From Prevotellaceae bacterium (GTDB lineage: Bacteria > Bacteroidota > Bacteroidia > Bacteroidales > Bacteroidaceae): a DNA stretch of 64,000 nucleotides. This document shows, in pieces, positions 16,523 through 25,349 of this stretch. Each line of letters begins with the position of its first letter. Position 1 is the stretch's first letter. The translations under genes were made by a program, and so were the position numbers. The stretch is from NCBI GenBank assembly GCA_030531085.1, contig JAUNOM010000003.1, positions 82,790 to 146,789 of the forward strand, read 5' to 3'. Below the pieces are notes generated by a model. The model ran no database searches, was not told where the DNA came from, and saw only the letters and a list, made by a program, of their open reading frames with translations.

Positions 16523-17962
16523 ATGGATCCTATAATAATCCGTACATTACAATTCATTCTTGCCATAACAATCCTTGTGGCACTGCATGAGGGTGGACAC
16601 TTCTTTTTCGCCAAACTGTTTGGTGTCAGGGTAAACAAGTTCTATATCTTTTTCGACTACAAGTTCTCCATATTCAGCACCAAGTTCAACTGGTGGAGGA
16701 AGCTGCGCGGCAAGAAACCGGCGAAGAAGCTGCCTGACGGCACCTACGAGTATGAGGGAACGGAGTATGGCGTTGGCTGGATTCCGCTTGGAGGATACTG
16801 CCAGATAGAGGGAATGATAGACGAGACGCAGCATGATGTGGAGAAGCTCAAGGAGCCGGCAAAGCCCTGGGAGTTCAGAGGCAAGCCATGCTGGCAGCGT
16901 CTTCTGATAATGATTGGCGGTGTGCTGGTGAACTTCGTCCTTGCACTTGTCATATACTGTGCCGTGTTCCTGACGTGGGGTCACGACTATTATGCGGTGA
17001 AGGATATGCCAATGGGCATGAAGTTCAACGAGCAGGCCAAGGTCTTCGGCTTCAAGGACGGAGATGTCCTGCTGCGTTCAGATAATGGTGACTTCAAGGC
17101 CTTTGACGCTAACCTGCTGCGTAATATCTCAACCGCCACTGAGGTCATAGTGAGGAGGCAGGGAAAAGAGGTGGCCGTCTCTCTGCCCGGTGACCTTTCG
17201 CTTATCAGTATGCTGAAGAGTGACCCCGTATTCTGCCGTCCTTTCGTGCCGGCAGAGATAGACAGCGTGCTGCAGGGCACAGCTGCCGCCAAGGCAGGCA
17301 TGGCAAAGGGGGATGTCATCATGGCTCTCGGCGGACGGCCTGTTGACTCTTGGAACACGTTCATGTACGAGGCAGGGCGCATGGAGGATATGCTCAGCGA
17401 CTGTACCACACGCGCTGACTCGCTGAAGGTGCTCACCACCTCCGTGGTCTTTAGGTCTGCCGCCACAGGAAAGGTTGACACCGCGCAGGTGGTCTTTGAC
17501 AATGACGTGCATCTTGGTGTGGGTATGACAACGATAGCCAAGTACGCCAAGCCAACTCATGAGTCATACAACCTCATTACCTGCATCCCCGCGGGCACGG
17601 GCTATGCCATTGATATGCTTGGAGGGTACGTCAGCGACCTGAAGTATGTCTTTACCTCTGAGGGAGCAAAGCAGCTCGGCGGCTTCGGGGCCATCGGCTC
17701 GATGTTTCCGCCTGTATGGGACTGGCAGATGTTCTGGATGATGACCGCATTCCTTTCCATAATCCTCGCCTTTATGAACATACTGCCGATACCGGCCCTT
17801 GACGGTGGACACGTGATGTTCCTGCTTTACGAGATGATATTCCGCCGCAAGCCGGGCGACAAGTTCATGGTGCGCGCGGAGTTTGTGGGCATGGCAATTC
17901 TGTTCGCGCTGATGTTCGTGGCGAACCTTAATGACATCCTGCGCTTCATAGGAGTGTTCTAA
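16523..17962 (+). CDS. rseP: Site-2 protease RseP / RIP metalloprotease
   Basis: 479 aa. An intramembrane zinc protease that cuts anti-sigma factors or signal-peptide remnants. VALHEGGHFFFAKLFGV carries the HExxH-type zinc site (HEGGH) in the first membrane segment; a PDZ region is seen at PAEIDSVLQGTAAAKAGMAKGD; NILPIPALDGGHVMF is the third metal-ligand motif. Between residues 30 and 80 a charged insert is typical of Bacteroidota homologues. It lies between dxr and gmk. Confidence 0.96.
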   Translation: MDPIIIRTLQFILAITILVALHEGGHFFFAKLFGVRVNKFYIFFDYKFSIFSTKFNWWRKLRGKKPAKKLPDGTYEYEGTEYGVGWIPLGGYCQIEGMIDETQHDVEKLKEPAKPWEFRGKPCWQRLLIMIGGVLVNFVLALVIYCAVFLTWGHDYYAVKDMPMGMKFNEQAKVFGFKDGDVLLRSDNGDFKAFDANLLRNISTATEVIVRRQGKEVAVSLPGDLSLISMLKSDPVFCRPFVPAEIDSVLQGTAAAKAGMAKGDVIMALGGRPVDSWNTFMYEAGRMEDMLSDCTTRADSLKVLTTSVVFRSAATGKVDTAQVVFDNDVHLGVGMTTIAKYAKPTHESYNLITCIPAGTGYAIDMLGGYVSDLKYVFTSEGAKQLGGFGAIGSMFPPVWDWQMFWMMTAFLSIILAFMNILPIPALDGGHVMFLLYEMIFRRKPGDKFMVRAEFVGMAILFALMFVANLNDILRFIGVF

Positions 17963-17997
17963 ACTCCATTCACATTACAATTTCATATCGAAACAAT

Positions 17998-18570
17998 ATG
18001 ACAGGCAAACTGATAATATTCTCCGCACCCAGCGGATGCGGCAAGTCAACGATAATAAACTGGCTGATGCAGGAGCATCCGGAGTTGAATATGCACTTCT
18101 CCATCAGCTGTACGTCACGCCAGCCACGTGGAACGGAGCAGCACGGAGTGGAGTATTTCTTCCTTACTCCAGCGGATTTCCGCGCAAAGATAGCGGCCGG
18201 AGAGTTCGTAGAGTATGAGGAGGTGTACAAGGACCGTTACTATGGCACTCTGAAGTCGCAGGTACAGAAGCAGCTGGAGGCCGGAGAGAACGTGGTGTTT
18301 GACGTGGATGTCAACGGTGCCATGAACATAAAGAAGGCGTATGGTGACGCTGCCATGAGCCTTTTCATAATGCCTCCGTCGGTGAATGAGCTGCGCCGCC
18401 GCCTGGAACACCGTAACACTGACGCGCCGGAGGTGATAGACCAGCGCATAGCACGTGCGGAATACGAGATATCATGTGCCGTGAAGTTCGACACAACCGT
18501 TGTCAATGATGACCTTGACAAGGCCAAGCAGGATACTTTCGCGGTGATATCAGATTTTATAAAAGGATAG
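17998..18570 (+). CDS. gmk: Guanylate kinase
   Basis: 190 aa. Phosphorylates GMP to GDP with ATP. IIFSAPSGCGKSTIINWL is the P-loop; SISCTSRQPRGTEQHGVEYF is the GMP-binding region with YF. Full length. Last gene of the tsaB-gmk run, followed by a terminator hairpin at 18605. Confidence 0.97.
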   Translation: MTGKLIIFSAPSGCGKSTIINWLMQEHPELNMHFSISCTSRQPRGTEQHGVEYFFLTPADFRAKIAAGEFVEYEEVYKDRYYGTLKSQVQKQLEAGENVVFDVDVNGAMNIKKAYGDAAMSLFIMPPSVNELRRRLEHRNTDAPEVIDQRIARAEYEISCAVKFDTTVVNDDLDKAKQDTFAVISDFIKG

Positions 18571-18604
18571 AACAGCCATCACAGGCATTCTCATCACGAC
18601 ATAT

Positions 18605-18651
18605 CAGGAGCCATATCCTACACTGCCTTGCCAGTATGGATATGGCTCCTG
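18605..18651 (+). terminator. Terminator after gmk
   Basis: A 14-bp perfect stem (CAGGAGCCATATCC at 18605-18618 with its complement at 18638-18651) with a 19-nt loop, followed by a T-rich run TTCTTTTCC. It lies 35 bp after the gmk stop. Confidence 0.75.
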
Positions 18652-18859
18652 TTCTTTTCCACATATTTATCCTGCCGCACACACGTCCTGATGCCTCATG
18701 AACAGAAAACTCATTCTAACGTGTTAAAACGCATCGGGTGTGGAAATGTGCCGGAAAGACGCAGACGCTCTCACAGCGCCTGTAAACGGCCAAAAACGGA
18801 ATGCGCATTTTTTGAGAAAATGAAAGATATGCTTTTAGGTGACAACTCATAGCGTTTGC

Positions 18860-18945
18860 GCTGCTATCTGATACATATTGCCGGGTAATCAGATAGAGAT
18901 TACAATGCAATCAGTATCTGATTACCCGGCAATATGTGCCTGTTT
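18860..18945. repeat. Interspersed palindromic repeat, copy A (GATAGAGATTACA family)
   Basis: ACATATTGCCGGGTAATC... at 18873-18895 is the exact reverse complement of 18915-18937 (23 bp, 19-nt loop). The loop side carries GATAGAGATTACA (18892-18904), a 13-mer also found at 31543 and 48372. The surrounding 18652-19067 holds no gene I can support: the open frame at 18628-18852 has no recognisable protein character. The gap is convergent, between gmk and the acyl-CoA ligase. Confidence 0.85.
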
Positions 18946-19067
18946 ACAGCATGAGGTGTGCCATAATTACGGTTCTATGGGCTTAAATATGTAGGATTAA
19001 GGAAACTTTAACATTTGCCTGTCGTGTGTTTTAACACTTCCCCACGCATGAAAAAGTGCCCTGTGGA

Positions 19068-20696
19068 CTATACTCTGTACAACAGTCCGTTCTTATGGTC
19101 CTTGCCGGCGGTCTCCTTTATCCTCACGTGCAGCTTCTTTCCCGTTGCGCTGAATGGTATCTGCGCCACGAAACGGTACAGGCGCGGACGCTTGAAGTTG
19201 GCGATGTTCGGGCTTTTCTTGCAGAAGTCGTCCAGCTCTTCCGGTGTCAGACTGTCGTCATTGCGCACTACGTAGGCCGTCACCAGCTGTCCGCGCACCT
19301 TGTCAGGGACAGATGTCACGATGCAGTCTTTCACTTTCGGGTGCAGATTGAGCACGGCCTCCACCTCGGTAGGATATATGTTCTCTCCGGATGATATTAT
19401 CATGTCGTCCTTTCTGCCCACTATCGTGATGAAATGGTCCTTGTCCCATGTGGCAAGGTCGTTGGTGTAGATGAAGTCCTTGTAGTATTTGTTGTTTGTC
19501 TCCACCTCGTTGTTGTGGTACATATACGGTGACTTGGCCGGTGAGCATATTATGACCTCGCCCACCTCTATGCCGTTGTTCAGCGCAAGGTCATCGGGTT
19601 CAGCCTTCCGGTCCTCATAAACCTTCACCACCCTTACGTCATCGTCCACGCAGGAGGAGCCTGCCGTGCCGGCATTCTCTGGCAGGTCGAAGGGCCGCAG
19701 GAATGTGTTCCAGAACGTCTCGGTAGTGCCGTAGCCGTTAAAGATGTTTGGTGTCAGCACCTTCTGGTAGCGTATGCAGGCGGAACGTTCCAGAGGGCTG
19801 CCCATTGTGACAATTCCCTTGAGGGTGCCGATGTCGTATGCCTTGCGTTCCTGCTCGTCAGCCAGCTCCTCCAGCACCGTGGGCACGCCGATTACGAATG
19901 TGATGCCGTACTCCGCAACATACTTTAGCGTGGTTGGAGCGGAGAACTTACCCATTATCACGAGTGTGGCCCCGGCGTAGAATATGGTGCATGGACCGGC
20001 GCAGTGTATGCCTCCGCGGTGGAACCACGGTGTGGTGTTCATGGTGACGTCCTTGTAGCTCATCGGGAAGTGTATCATGACATCGTGCGCGGACAGCACC
20101 TCGTTGATGGAAGTCAGCGACACTCCCTTGGGACGGCCTGTGGTTCCGGAGGTGTAGAGACGTGTGGTCTCGTCGTAAATGTTGTATTCACCGTTATAAG
20201 GAGGCTCACAAGTGTCGGCGTCCTTAACGTAGTCAGAGTATGATATTGTGTCGCTGTCGCCGTTGCCGTCCACTATAACCAGCCGTCTTGGCTTGTGACT
20301 GGACAGTGATACGGCCTCCATCACTCCGTCCTTGAAGGCCGCGTCGAATATCAGCACCATGGGTTTGGAGTCGTCGATGTTAAAGGCCAGCTCGCCGGGG
20401 CTTAGACGGTAGCTGACAGGACAGCACACTCCGTGCGCCTTCTGTGCGGCAATGTACGCGAATGCGAACTCCGGACAGTTGAGAAGCTGTATCATTACCA
20501 CGTCCTGCTGCTTGAAACCGTCCGTAAGGAGGGCGTTTGCCAGTCGGTTGACATCGGCATTAAGCTCGCTGTAGTTCCATGTCTGCCTCTTGGCAGGATG
20601 TATCATGGCCGTCTTCTCGGGATAACGGCGCACATTGCGCATGAATCCCTCCAGCCAAGTATAACGTGTCTCAAAGATTTTCTTGAAATAATTCAT
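19068..20696 (-). CDS. AMP-binding acyl-CoA ligase (long-chain fatty acid-CoA ligase-like)
   Basis: 542 aa. Adenylate-forming enzyme that activates a carboxylic acid, probably a fatty acid, with ATP and CoA. RLYTSGTTGRPKGVSLT is the AMP-binding P-loop; FNGYGTTETFW, IYTNDLATWDKDHFITIVGR (hinge D/GR), DDMIISSGENIYPTEVEAVL and the catalytic lysine in SATGKKLHVRIK follow. Complete. It stands alone on the minus strand behind a promoter with a 20-bp perfect palindrome, suggesting control by a ligand-binding repressor. Confidence 0.92.
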   Translation of the reverse strand: MNYFKKIFETRYTWLEGFMRNVRRYPEKTAMIHPAKRQTWNYSELNADVNRLANALLTDGFKQQDVVMIQLLNCPEFAFAYIAAQKAHGVCCPVSYRLSPGELAFNIDDSKPMVLIFDAAFKDGVMEAVSLSSHKPRRLVIVDGNGDSDTISYSDYVKDADTCEPPYNGEYNIYDETTRLYTSGTTGRPKGVSLTSINEVLSAHDVMIHFPMSYKDVTMNTTPWFHRGGIHCAGPCTIFYAGATLVIMGKFSAPTTLKYVAEYGITFVIGVPTVLEELADEQERKAYDIGTLKGIVTMGSPLERSACIRYQKVLTPNIFNGYGTTETFWNTFLRPFDLPENAGTAGSSCVDDDVRVVKVYEDRKAEPDDLALNNGIEVGEVIICSPAKSPYMYHNNEVETNNKYYKDFIYTNDLATWDKDHFITIVGRKDDMIISSGENIYPTEVEAVLNLHPKVKDCIVTSVPDKVRGQLVTAYVVRNDDSLTPEELDDFCKKSPNIANFKRPRLYRFVAQIPFSATGKKLHVRIKETAGKDHKNGLLYRV

Positions 20697-20734
20697 CCTT
20701 ATTAATATATGTGTGTGTGATTTCTTTGGTGGAA

Positions 20735-20761
20735 CAAAGTTACAAAATATGCATATTTTGT
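20735..20761 (-). promoter_or_regulatory. Promoter and palindromic operator of the acyl-CoA ligase gene
   Basis: The -7 box TAACTTTG reads on the minus strand (complement of 20735-20742). Directly upstream lies a perfect 20-bp palindrome, ACAAAATATGCATATTTTGT, at 20742-20761, filling the spacer where -33 should be approached. A dyad there should block RNA polymerase when bound. No TTTG is visible at -33. Confidence 0.65.
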
Positions 20762-20853
20762 GTTCTATAAAAGTTCTTTTAAATACCGAAATGTCGTTTT
20801 GAGGGGATGTAACGCCTTGTTGCGGTTATGGTTTTGCTCAAAAGAAAAAGAAA

Positions 20854-20892
20854 GATGCAATGGAGTTTACCGTGGGAAAACTCCATTGCATC
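20854..20892 (-). terminator. Terminator after the histidine kinase gene
   Basis: A 15-bp perfect stem (20854-20868 with 20878-20892, GATGCAATGGAGTTT and complement). On the minus strand it is followed by TTTCTTTTTCTTTT. It ends the response regulator/kinase transcript. Confidence 0.8.
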
Positions 20893-20948
20893 CTTCTTTT
20901 AGGCCAGTGTCAGCATACTGGGCAGTCGTGTTGTCGCTGCGGGGTGTC

Positions 20949-22412
20949 TTATCTTCTTGCTAATGTGAATACTATAGTCAGTCCGCCACCCGGTGTCAGT
21001 TCCGCTTTCGCGGTGCCATGGTGTGTGGCTACAGCGTTTTTCACTATCGCGAGGCCCAGTCCTGTGCCGCCAAGTTTGCGTGAACGCCCCTTGTCCACCC
21101 TGTAGAAACGCTCGAATATGCGGTCCAGATGTGTGGGAGCCACTCCCGGTCCGTTGTCACTGACGGTGAACTCATAGCACGGTATGTTGTCGATGTTCTT
21201 CTCATGACAGGTTATCCGTATCATGGTGGCTCCGGTGGCGTAGGCTATAGTGTTGTCCACAAGGTTGCGGAAGATGCTGTATATGATGGTAGGGTCGCCG
21301 GGTACGAGTATCATTCCCGGCAGTTCGGTCTGTGGTGTTATGCCTTTCTCGGCCAGTTGCAGCGCAGTGTCCTCCAGAACATTCTCTATCAGCGGCCTTA
21401 CATCCGTCATCTCCTCGTCGGGCCGCCATGGTTTTCCGTCGTCCTTCTCGTCGAGTTTTGTCAGGGTTGCCATATCCAGGAGCAGCTTTGACATACGCTC
21501 GCTCTGCGCGTAGCACCGTTCCAGGAAGTGCTGCCGCTTCTCTGGCGGCATATTCGGATTGGAGAGGATGCTCTCAAGGTATCCGTGTATGCTGGCGGTA
21601 GGGGTCTTCAGCTCGTGCGCCGCATTCTGTGTCAGCTGCCGCTTGATGCGTGTCTTCTCCTCCTCGGAGCGCCTCTGCTTCAGGTACAGGTTGATGATGG
21701 TGTGCGATATGTCGCCAAGCTCATCGTCAGGCAGCTGCCTGTCCAGTTCATTGTCGAACGCCTCGCCTCCCTCGGCCTTTGCCGCGAACTCGCGAAGGTA
21801 GCGTATATGGCGGCTGATGCGTGACGTGTTGTAGTACAGCGCGATGCCAAGCAGTAGTGTAAGCGCCACGGTGAAGTAGATGTATGTGTTGTTAACCTGC
21901 AGGAATTCCGTTATCTCTGCGGAGTAGGGTATGGCGGAGCGTATTATGATGTCTCTTGTGCGGCCACCCTTTGCAGGCAGATAGGTGGCGGAGTAGAAGT
22001 ATGTCTCGTTGGTATAGGCGGAGGTTCGCTTGATATCGTATCCGTTTCCGTATGCCATGGCCTTCCTTATCTCCTCGCGGTACTTGTGGTTTCCCATCTT
22101 CCCCGTGTCGCGTTGCTGGCTGTCAAGTATCACATGGCCGTCTTTCCCTATGATGGTGGCGCGTACTCCATTGATATTGTGCTGGCGCATATACTCTCTG
22201 AAGGCGTGGGGACTTGTAATGGAGTCTCCAAGTGAGTGCATAAGCTCGTAGTTGAACATCTGTAGTCTGGAGTGGAGCAGGTCTGTCTTGTATTTCTTCT
22301 CACGCTGGAACTGGTACATTCCGAAGCAGATTGCGAAGATGGCGAATATTCCTCCTATGCTGATGAGCATATTGCTCTGGAAGGAGGACTTACTTTTCAA
22401 ACGTATAGCCAT
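20949..22412 (-). CDS. Sensor histidine kinase (PhoR-like)
   Basis: 487 aa from the ATG at 22412 (MAIRLKSKSSFQSNML). A first membrane segment (MLISIGGIFAIFAICFG), a periplasmic sensor of about 130 residues, and a second segment (YFTVALTLLLGIALYY) precede a HAMP-like linker, the dimerisation helix with AAHELKTPTASIHGYLES (phospho-accepting His) and an ATPase domain with NLVDNTIAYA (N box), FTVSDNGPGV and GGTGLGLAIV. It overlaps the response regulator gene by 23 bp; the longer frame to 22511 lies wholly inside that gene. The pair resembles RprX/RprY of Bacteroides, but the identity is not proven. Confidence 0.92.
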   Translation of the reverse strand: MAIRLKSKSSFQSNMLISIGGIFAIFAICFGMYQFQREKKYKTDLLHSRLQMFNYELMHSLGDSITSPHAFREYMRQHNINGVRATIIGKDGHVILDSQQRDTGKMGNHKYREEIRKAMAYGNGYDIKRTSAYTNETYFYSATYLPAKGGRTRDIIIRSAIPYSAEITEFLQVNNTYIYFTVALTLLLGIALYYNTSRISRHIRYLREFAAKAEGGEAFDNELDRQLPDDELGDISHTIINLYLKQRRSEEEKTRIKRQLTQNAAHELKTPTASIHGYLESILSNPNMPPEKRQHFLERCYAQSERMSKLLLDMATLTKLDEKDDGKPWRPDEEMTDVRPLIENVLEDTALQLAEKGITPQTELPGMILVPGDPTIIYSIFRNLVDNTIAYATGATMIRITCHEKNIDNIPCYEFTVSDNGPGVAPTHLDRIFERFYRVDKGRSRKLGGTGLGLAIVKNAVATHHGTAKAELTPGGGLTIVFTLARR

Positions 22413-23079
22413 ATCCGAAACGGGTCTTGATTTGTTTGCCGTAGCGGCCGATCTTCTTGCGAAGCCGGGTGATGTTGACGTCAACGGTGCGGTCAAGGAC
22501 GTAAGTGTCACTGGGCCAGCATCTCTTCAGCAGCTCCTCGCGTGCGAAAACCATGTTGGGTTTGCGCAAGAACAGGTGCAGCAGTTCAAACTCCAGCTTT
22601 GTAAGGCTTATCTTCTCACCGTCCATTGTCACTGTCTTTGACGCGGTGTCTATGAGCAGTGTCTGGTAGGATATGGTCTCTCTCCCGTCCTCATTGTTAT
22701 CTTTTGCGGTGGTGTTGTGCGTCCGCCGCAGCACGGCTCCTACCCTTGCCTTCATCTCGCGGATGCTTATCGGCTTGGCAATGTAGTCATCGGCGCCTAT
22801 GTTCAGGCCCTTTACGGTGCTGTCCTCGTTGTCAAGGGCGGTGATGAAGATGATTGGTATGGATGCGGTTTCAGGGTTTTCCTTTAGCTTGCGGGCCATT
22901 TGGAAGCCGGACATCTCGCCCATCATCACGTCAAGCAGCAGTAACTGGTAGTCTTTAATGGGCAGTTGCAAGGCCTCCTCGGCAGAGTTTGCCGTGTCAA
23001 CATCATACCCTTCCGTCTCAAGGTTGTATTGCAGGATTTCGCATAGGTCCTGCTCATCGTCCACTACAAGTATTTTCAT
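22390..23079 (-). CDS. Response regulator, OmpR/PhoB family
   Basis: 229 aa. Receiver domain with MKILVVDDEQDLCEIL, phospho-acceptor Asp50 in QLLLLDVMMGEMSGF, and conserved T/K residues (FITALDNEDS, YIAKPISIREM). The C-terminal winged helix ends in DVNITRLRKKIGRYGKQIKT. It binds DNA as the partner of the kinase encoded by the overlapping downstream gene. The signal is unknown; an RprY-like role is possible. Confidence 0.93.
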   Translation of the reverse strand: MKILVVDDEQDLCEILQYNLETEGYDVDTANSAEEALQLPIKDYQLLLLDVMMGEMSGFQMARKLKENPETASIPIIFITALDNEDSTVKGLNIGADDYIAKPISIREMKARVGAVLRRTHNTTAKDNNEDGRETISYQTLLIDTASKTVTMDGEKISLTKLEFELLHLFLRKPNMVFAREELLKRCWPSDTYVLDRTVDVNITRLRKKIGRYGKQIKTRFGYGYTFEK

Positions 23080-23182
23080 AAGTAAGAAATGTTTGGTTTA
23101 TGGTGGCAAAGGTATGCAAAAGTATCGTCATGGACAAATAATAGTGGTTAAAATAATATTACAGAAATAAAAAAGGCATTGT

Positions 23183-23214
23183 TTTGGCGGTGAAATAAAA
23201 ATGTAGTATCTTTG
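23183..23214 (+). promoter_or_regulatory. Promoter of gtrA
   Basis: TTTG at 23183-23186, 20 bp, TATCTTTG at 23207-23214. Exact Bacteroidota pattern, 45 bp before the gtrA ATG. Confidence 0.8.
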
Positions 23215-23259
23215 CAGAAGGATAGTTAATGACGCCGCATTACTGGCGGATTGTGCATT

Positions 23260-23709
23260 ATGGACATAAAGGAAAGACTGACAAGTATAAGGGACGGGGA
23301 GACCCGCAGGGCGCAGTTTGCCCGTTTTATCATTAATGGCTGCCTGGCGGCAGGCGTGCATTACGGCGTGTATCTGCTGCTGCTCGTCTCGTATGACAAT
23401 GACGTGTGTGGAGTAAAGGGGGCGGTTGGAGAGTCCCTGGCTACGGGTATGGCCTATGTTGTGGGCTATCTTGTCAGCTTCGCCCTTAACTTTTACGTCA
23501 CGTGTGTGTTCACTTTCCGCACAGAACCCACGTGGCGGCGCTTTGTAGGGTTCTCCGGCAGCCATGTGGTTAACTTCATTCTGCATAACATTCTGTTCCC
23601 TTTGTGCCTGTATGTGGGGCTGCATCGTCTGGTGGCACCGTTTGTGGTGATGGGTATCGCAATGCTTGTGCAGTTCACTATACTGCGGTTCGTGTTCGGA
23701 AAGAGATGA
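23260..23709 (+). CDS. GtrA-family membrane protein
   Basis: 149 aa from ATG 23260 (MDIKERLTSI). Four predicted membrane helices, with family motifs FIINGCLAAGVHYGVYLLLL near the N-terminus and YVVGYLVSFALNFYVTCVFTFR in the middle. GtrA proteins are thought to flip or support lipid-linked sugars across the inner membrane for surface glycan synthesis. It stands alone between a clear promoter and the next promoter region. Confidence 0.88.
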   Translation: MDIKERLTSIRDGETRRAQFARFIINGCLAAGVHYGVYLLLLVSYDNDVCGVKGAVGESLATGMAYVVGYLVSFALNFYVTCVFTFRTEPTWRRFVGFSGSHVVNFILHNILFPLCLYVGLHRLVAPFVVMGIAMLVQFTILRFVFGKR

Positions 23710-23725
23710 GGTGACGTCCGGAACA

Positions 23726-23809
23726 TTACCATAATTAAAGGAATTGTTACCATAATTGTGTATTTGACGGAACGTGAGTGCGGTGTTATGGAATAATTTA
23801 TTATCTTTG
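23726..23809 (+). promoter_or_regulatory. Upstream region of the Tat operon: direct repeat and -7 box
   Basis: The 11-mer TTACCATAATT occurs at 23726-23736 and again at 23747-23757, 21 bp apart (two helical turns). A -7 box TATCTTTG lies at 23802-23809, with no TTTG at -33. A weak -33 with a phased direct repeat upstream suggests activator control. Confidence 0.55.
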
Positions 23810-23858
23810 CAAAGAGATTGTTATTCTTTATTTTTCATTTAAAACCTGTTAATATAAT

Positions 23859-25337
23859 ATGTTACGCAAAGTACGACGACTGCTTGCCGCCATTGCCTTT
23901 GTGCTGATAACGCTCCTCTTTCTTGACTTTACAGGGACGCTGCACGCATGGTTTGGCTGGCTTGCTAGAATACAGTTTCTTCCTGCTCTGCTTGCTTTGA
24001 ATGTGGGCGTGGTGGTGATGTTGGTGGCTATAACCCTTCTTTTCGGGCGTGTGTACTGCTCGGTCATCTGCCCTCTTGGCGTTATGCAGGATGTGGTGTC
24101 ACACGTAAGCGGCAGCAGAAAGGGCAAGAAGCGCCGTTTCAGCTATTCTCCTGCACTGTCATGGCTGCGCTATGGAGTGCTGATAGTGTTCGTTGTGGCC
24201 TTGGTTGCGGGCGTTGGCTCGCTGGCAATGCTGCTTGCTCCCTACAGTTCTTATGGCCGTATGGCGCAGAATCTGTTGCAGCCAGTCTATATCTTGGGCA
24301 ATAATCTGCTGGCGATGATAGCCGAACGCATGGACAGCTATGCCTTTTATGAGCGTGAGGTGTGGCTGCGCAGTATGCCAGTGTTCATTATCGCCGCCGT
24401 TACCTTTGTGATAATAGCGGTGTTGGCGTGGCGTGGAGGCAGGACATATTGTAATACTGTATGCCCCGTTGGTACGGTATTGGGCTTCCTTTCACGCTAT
24501 TCTTGGCTGCGGATGCGCATAGACAGCGACAAGTGTAACCATTGCGGACTGTGCGCAAGGAGCTGTAAGGCGGCGTGCATTGATGCTAAGAACTCGGTGA
24601 TTGACTACTCACGCTGTGTGGCCTGCGGCAACTGTCAGACTGTTTGCAATAAGAATGCGATAAGATATATCCCCGGCGGAATGGCAAAGACAGGTGGCGG
24701 CAGTGCTGATACGGCCCGCCGCTCATTCCTGATAGGTGCCGCCGCCGTCACATCCACGGCCATGCTGGCGCAGGAGAAGAAGAAGGTGGACGGCGGATTG
24801 GCCGCTATCGAGGACAAGACAGTGCCGCATCGTGATACTCCCATTACGCCTCCGGGCTCGTTGTCGGCACAGAATATGGCCCAGCACTGCACTGCCTGTC
24901 AGCTGTGTGTGGCTGTCTGTCCTAATGACGTGCTGCGTCCGTCGGGAGACTTGACAAAGCTGATGCAGCCAACGATGTCCTATGAGCGTGGATACTGCCG
25001 TCCCGAGTGCGTGAAATGCTCTGAGGTGTGTCCGGCAGGAGCTATAAAGCCGATAACGGTTGCGGACAAGTCAAGCACGCAGATAGGCCATGCTGTGTGG
25101 GTGAAGAAGAACTGTATCCCTATAACAGACGGTGTGGAGTGCGGTAATTGCGCACGGCATTGTCCGGCAGGAGCCATCACTATGATCAGTTCTGACCCCA
25201 AAGACGGGAACGCTCCCAAAATTCCTGCTGTGAATACTGCAAGATGTATAGGCTGTGGAGCGTGTGAAAACCTCTGTCCAGCACGTCCTTTGAGTGCCAT
25301 ATATGTAGAGGGGCATGAGGTGCATAAAGAGATTTAA
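23859..25337 (+). CDS. Polyferredoxin: NapH-like membrane part fused to NapG-like ferredoxin part with internal Tat motif
   Basis: 492 aa. The N-terminal half has about four or five membrane segments, with CxxxCP motifs (YCSVICPLGVMQD, YCNTVCPVGT) and two 4Fe-4S sites (CNHCGLCARSC 226-236, CVACGNCQTVC 253-263), as in NapH/NosR proteins. Residues 287-303 (RRSFLIGAAAVTSTAML) look like a twin-arginine signal-anchor inside the chain; beyond it lie more 4Fe-4S motifs (CTACQLCVAVC, CVKCSEVC, CGNCARHC, CIGCGACENLC), as in NapG. It probably carries electrons across or along the membrane. The next gene encodes a Tat lipoprotein and tatA/tatC close the operon. Confidence 0.88.
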   Translation: MLRKVRRLLAAIAFVLITLLFLDFTGTLHAWFGWLARIQFLPALLALNVGVVVMLVAITLLFGRVYCSVICPLGVMQDVVSHVSGSRKGKKRRFSYSPALSWLRYGVLIVFVVALVAGVGSLAMLLAPYSSYGRMAQNLLQPVYILGNNLLAMIAERMDSYAFYEREVWLRSMPVFIIAAVTFVIIAVLAWRGGRTYCNTVCPVGTVLGFLSRYSWLRMRIDSDKCNHCGLCARSCKAACIDAKNSVIDYSRCVACGNCQTVCNKNAIRYIPGGMAKTGGGSADTARRSFLIGAAAVTSTAMLAQEKKKVDGGLAAIEDKTVPHRDTPITPPGSLSAQNMAQHCTACQLCVAVCPNDVLRPSGDLTKLMQPTMSYERGYCRPECVKCSEVCPAGAIKPITVADKSSTQIGHAVWVKKNCIPITDGVECGNCARHCPAGAITMISSDPKDGNAPKIPAVNTARCIGCGACENLCPARPLSAIYVEGHEVHKEI

Positions 25338-25349
25338 CAGACTAATGTT

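Noticed and set aside
18628-18852. 74-aa plus-strand ORF in the gmk/acyl-CoA ligase gap
   Set aside because: No promoter or ribosome site, begins in the terminator region, no family resemblance.
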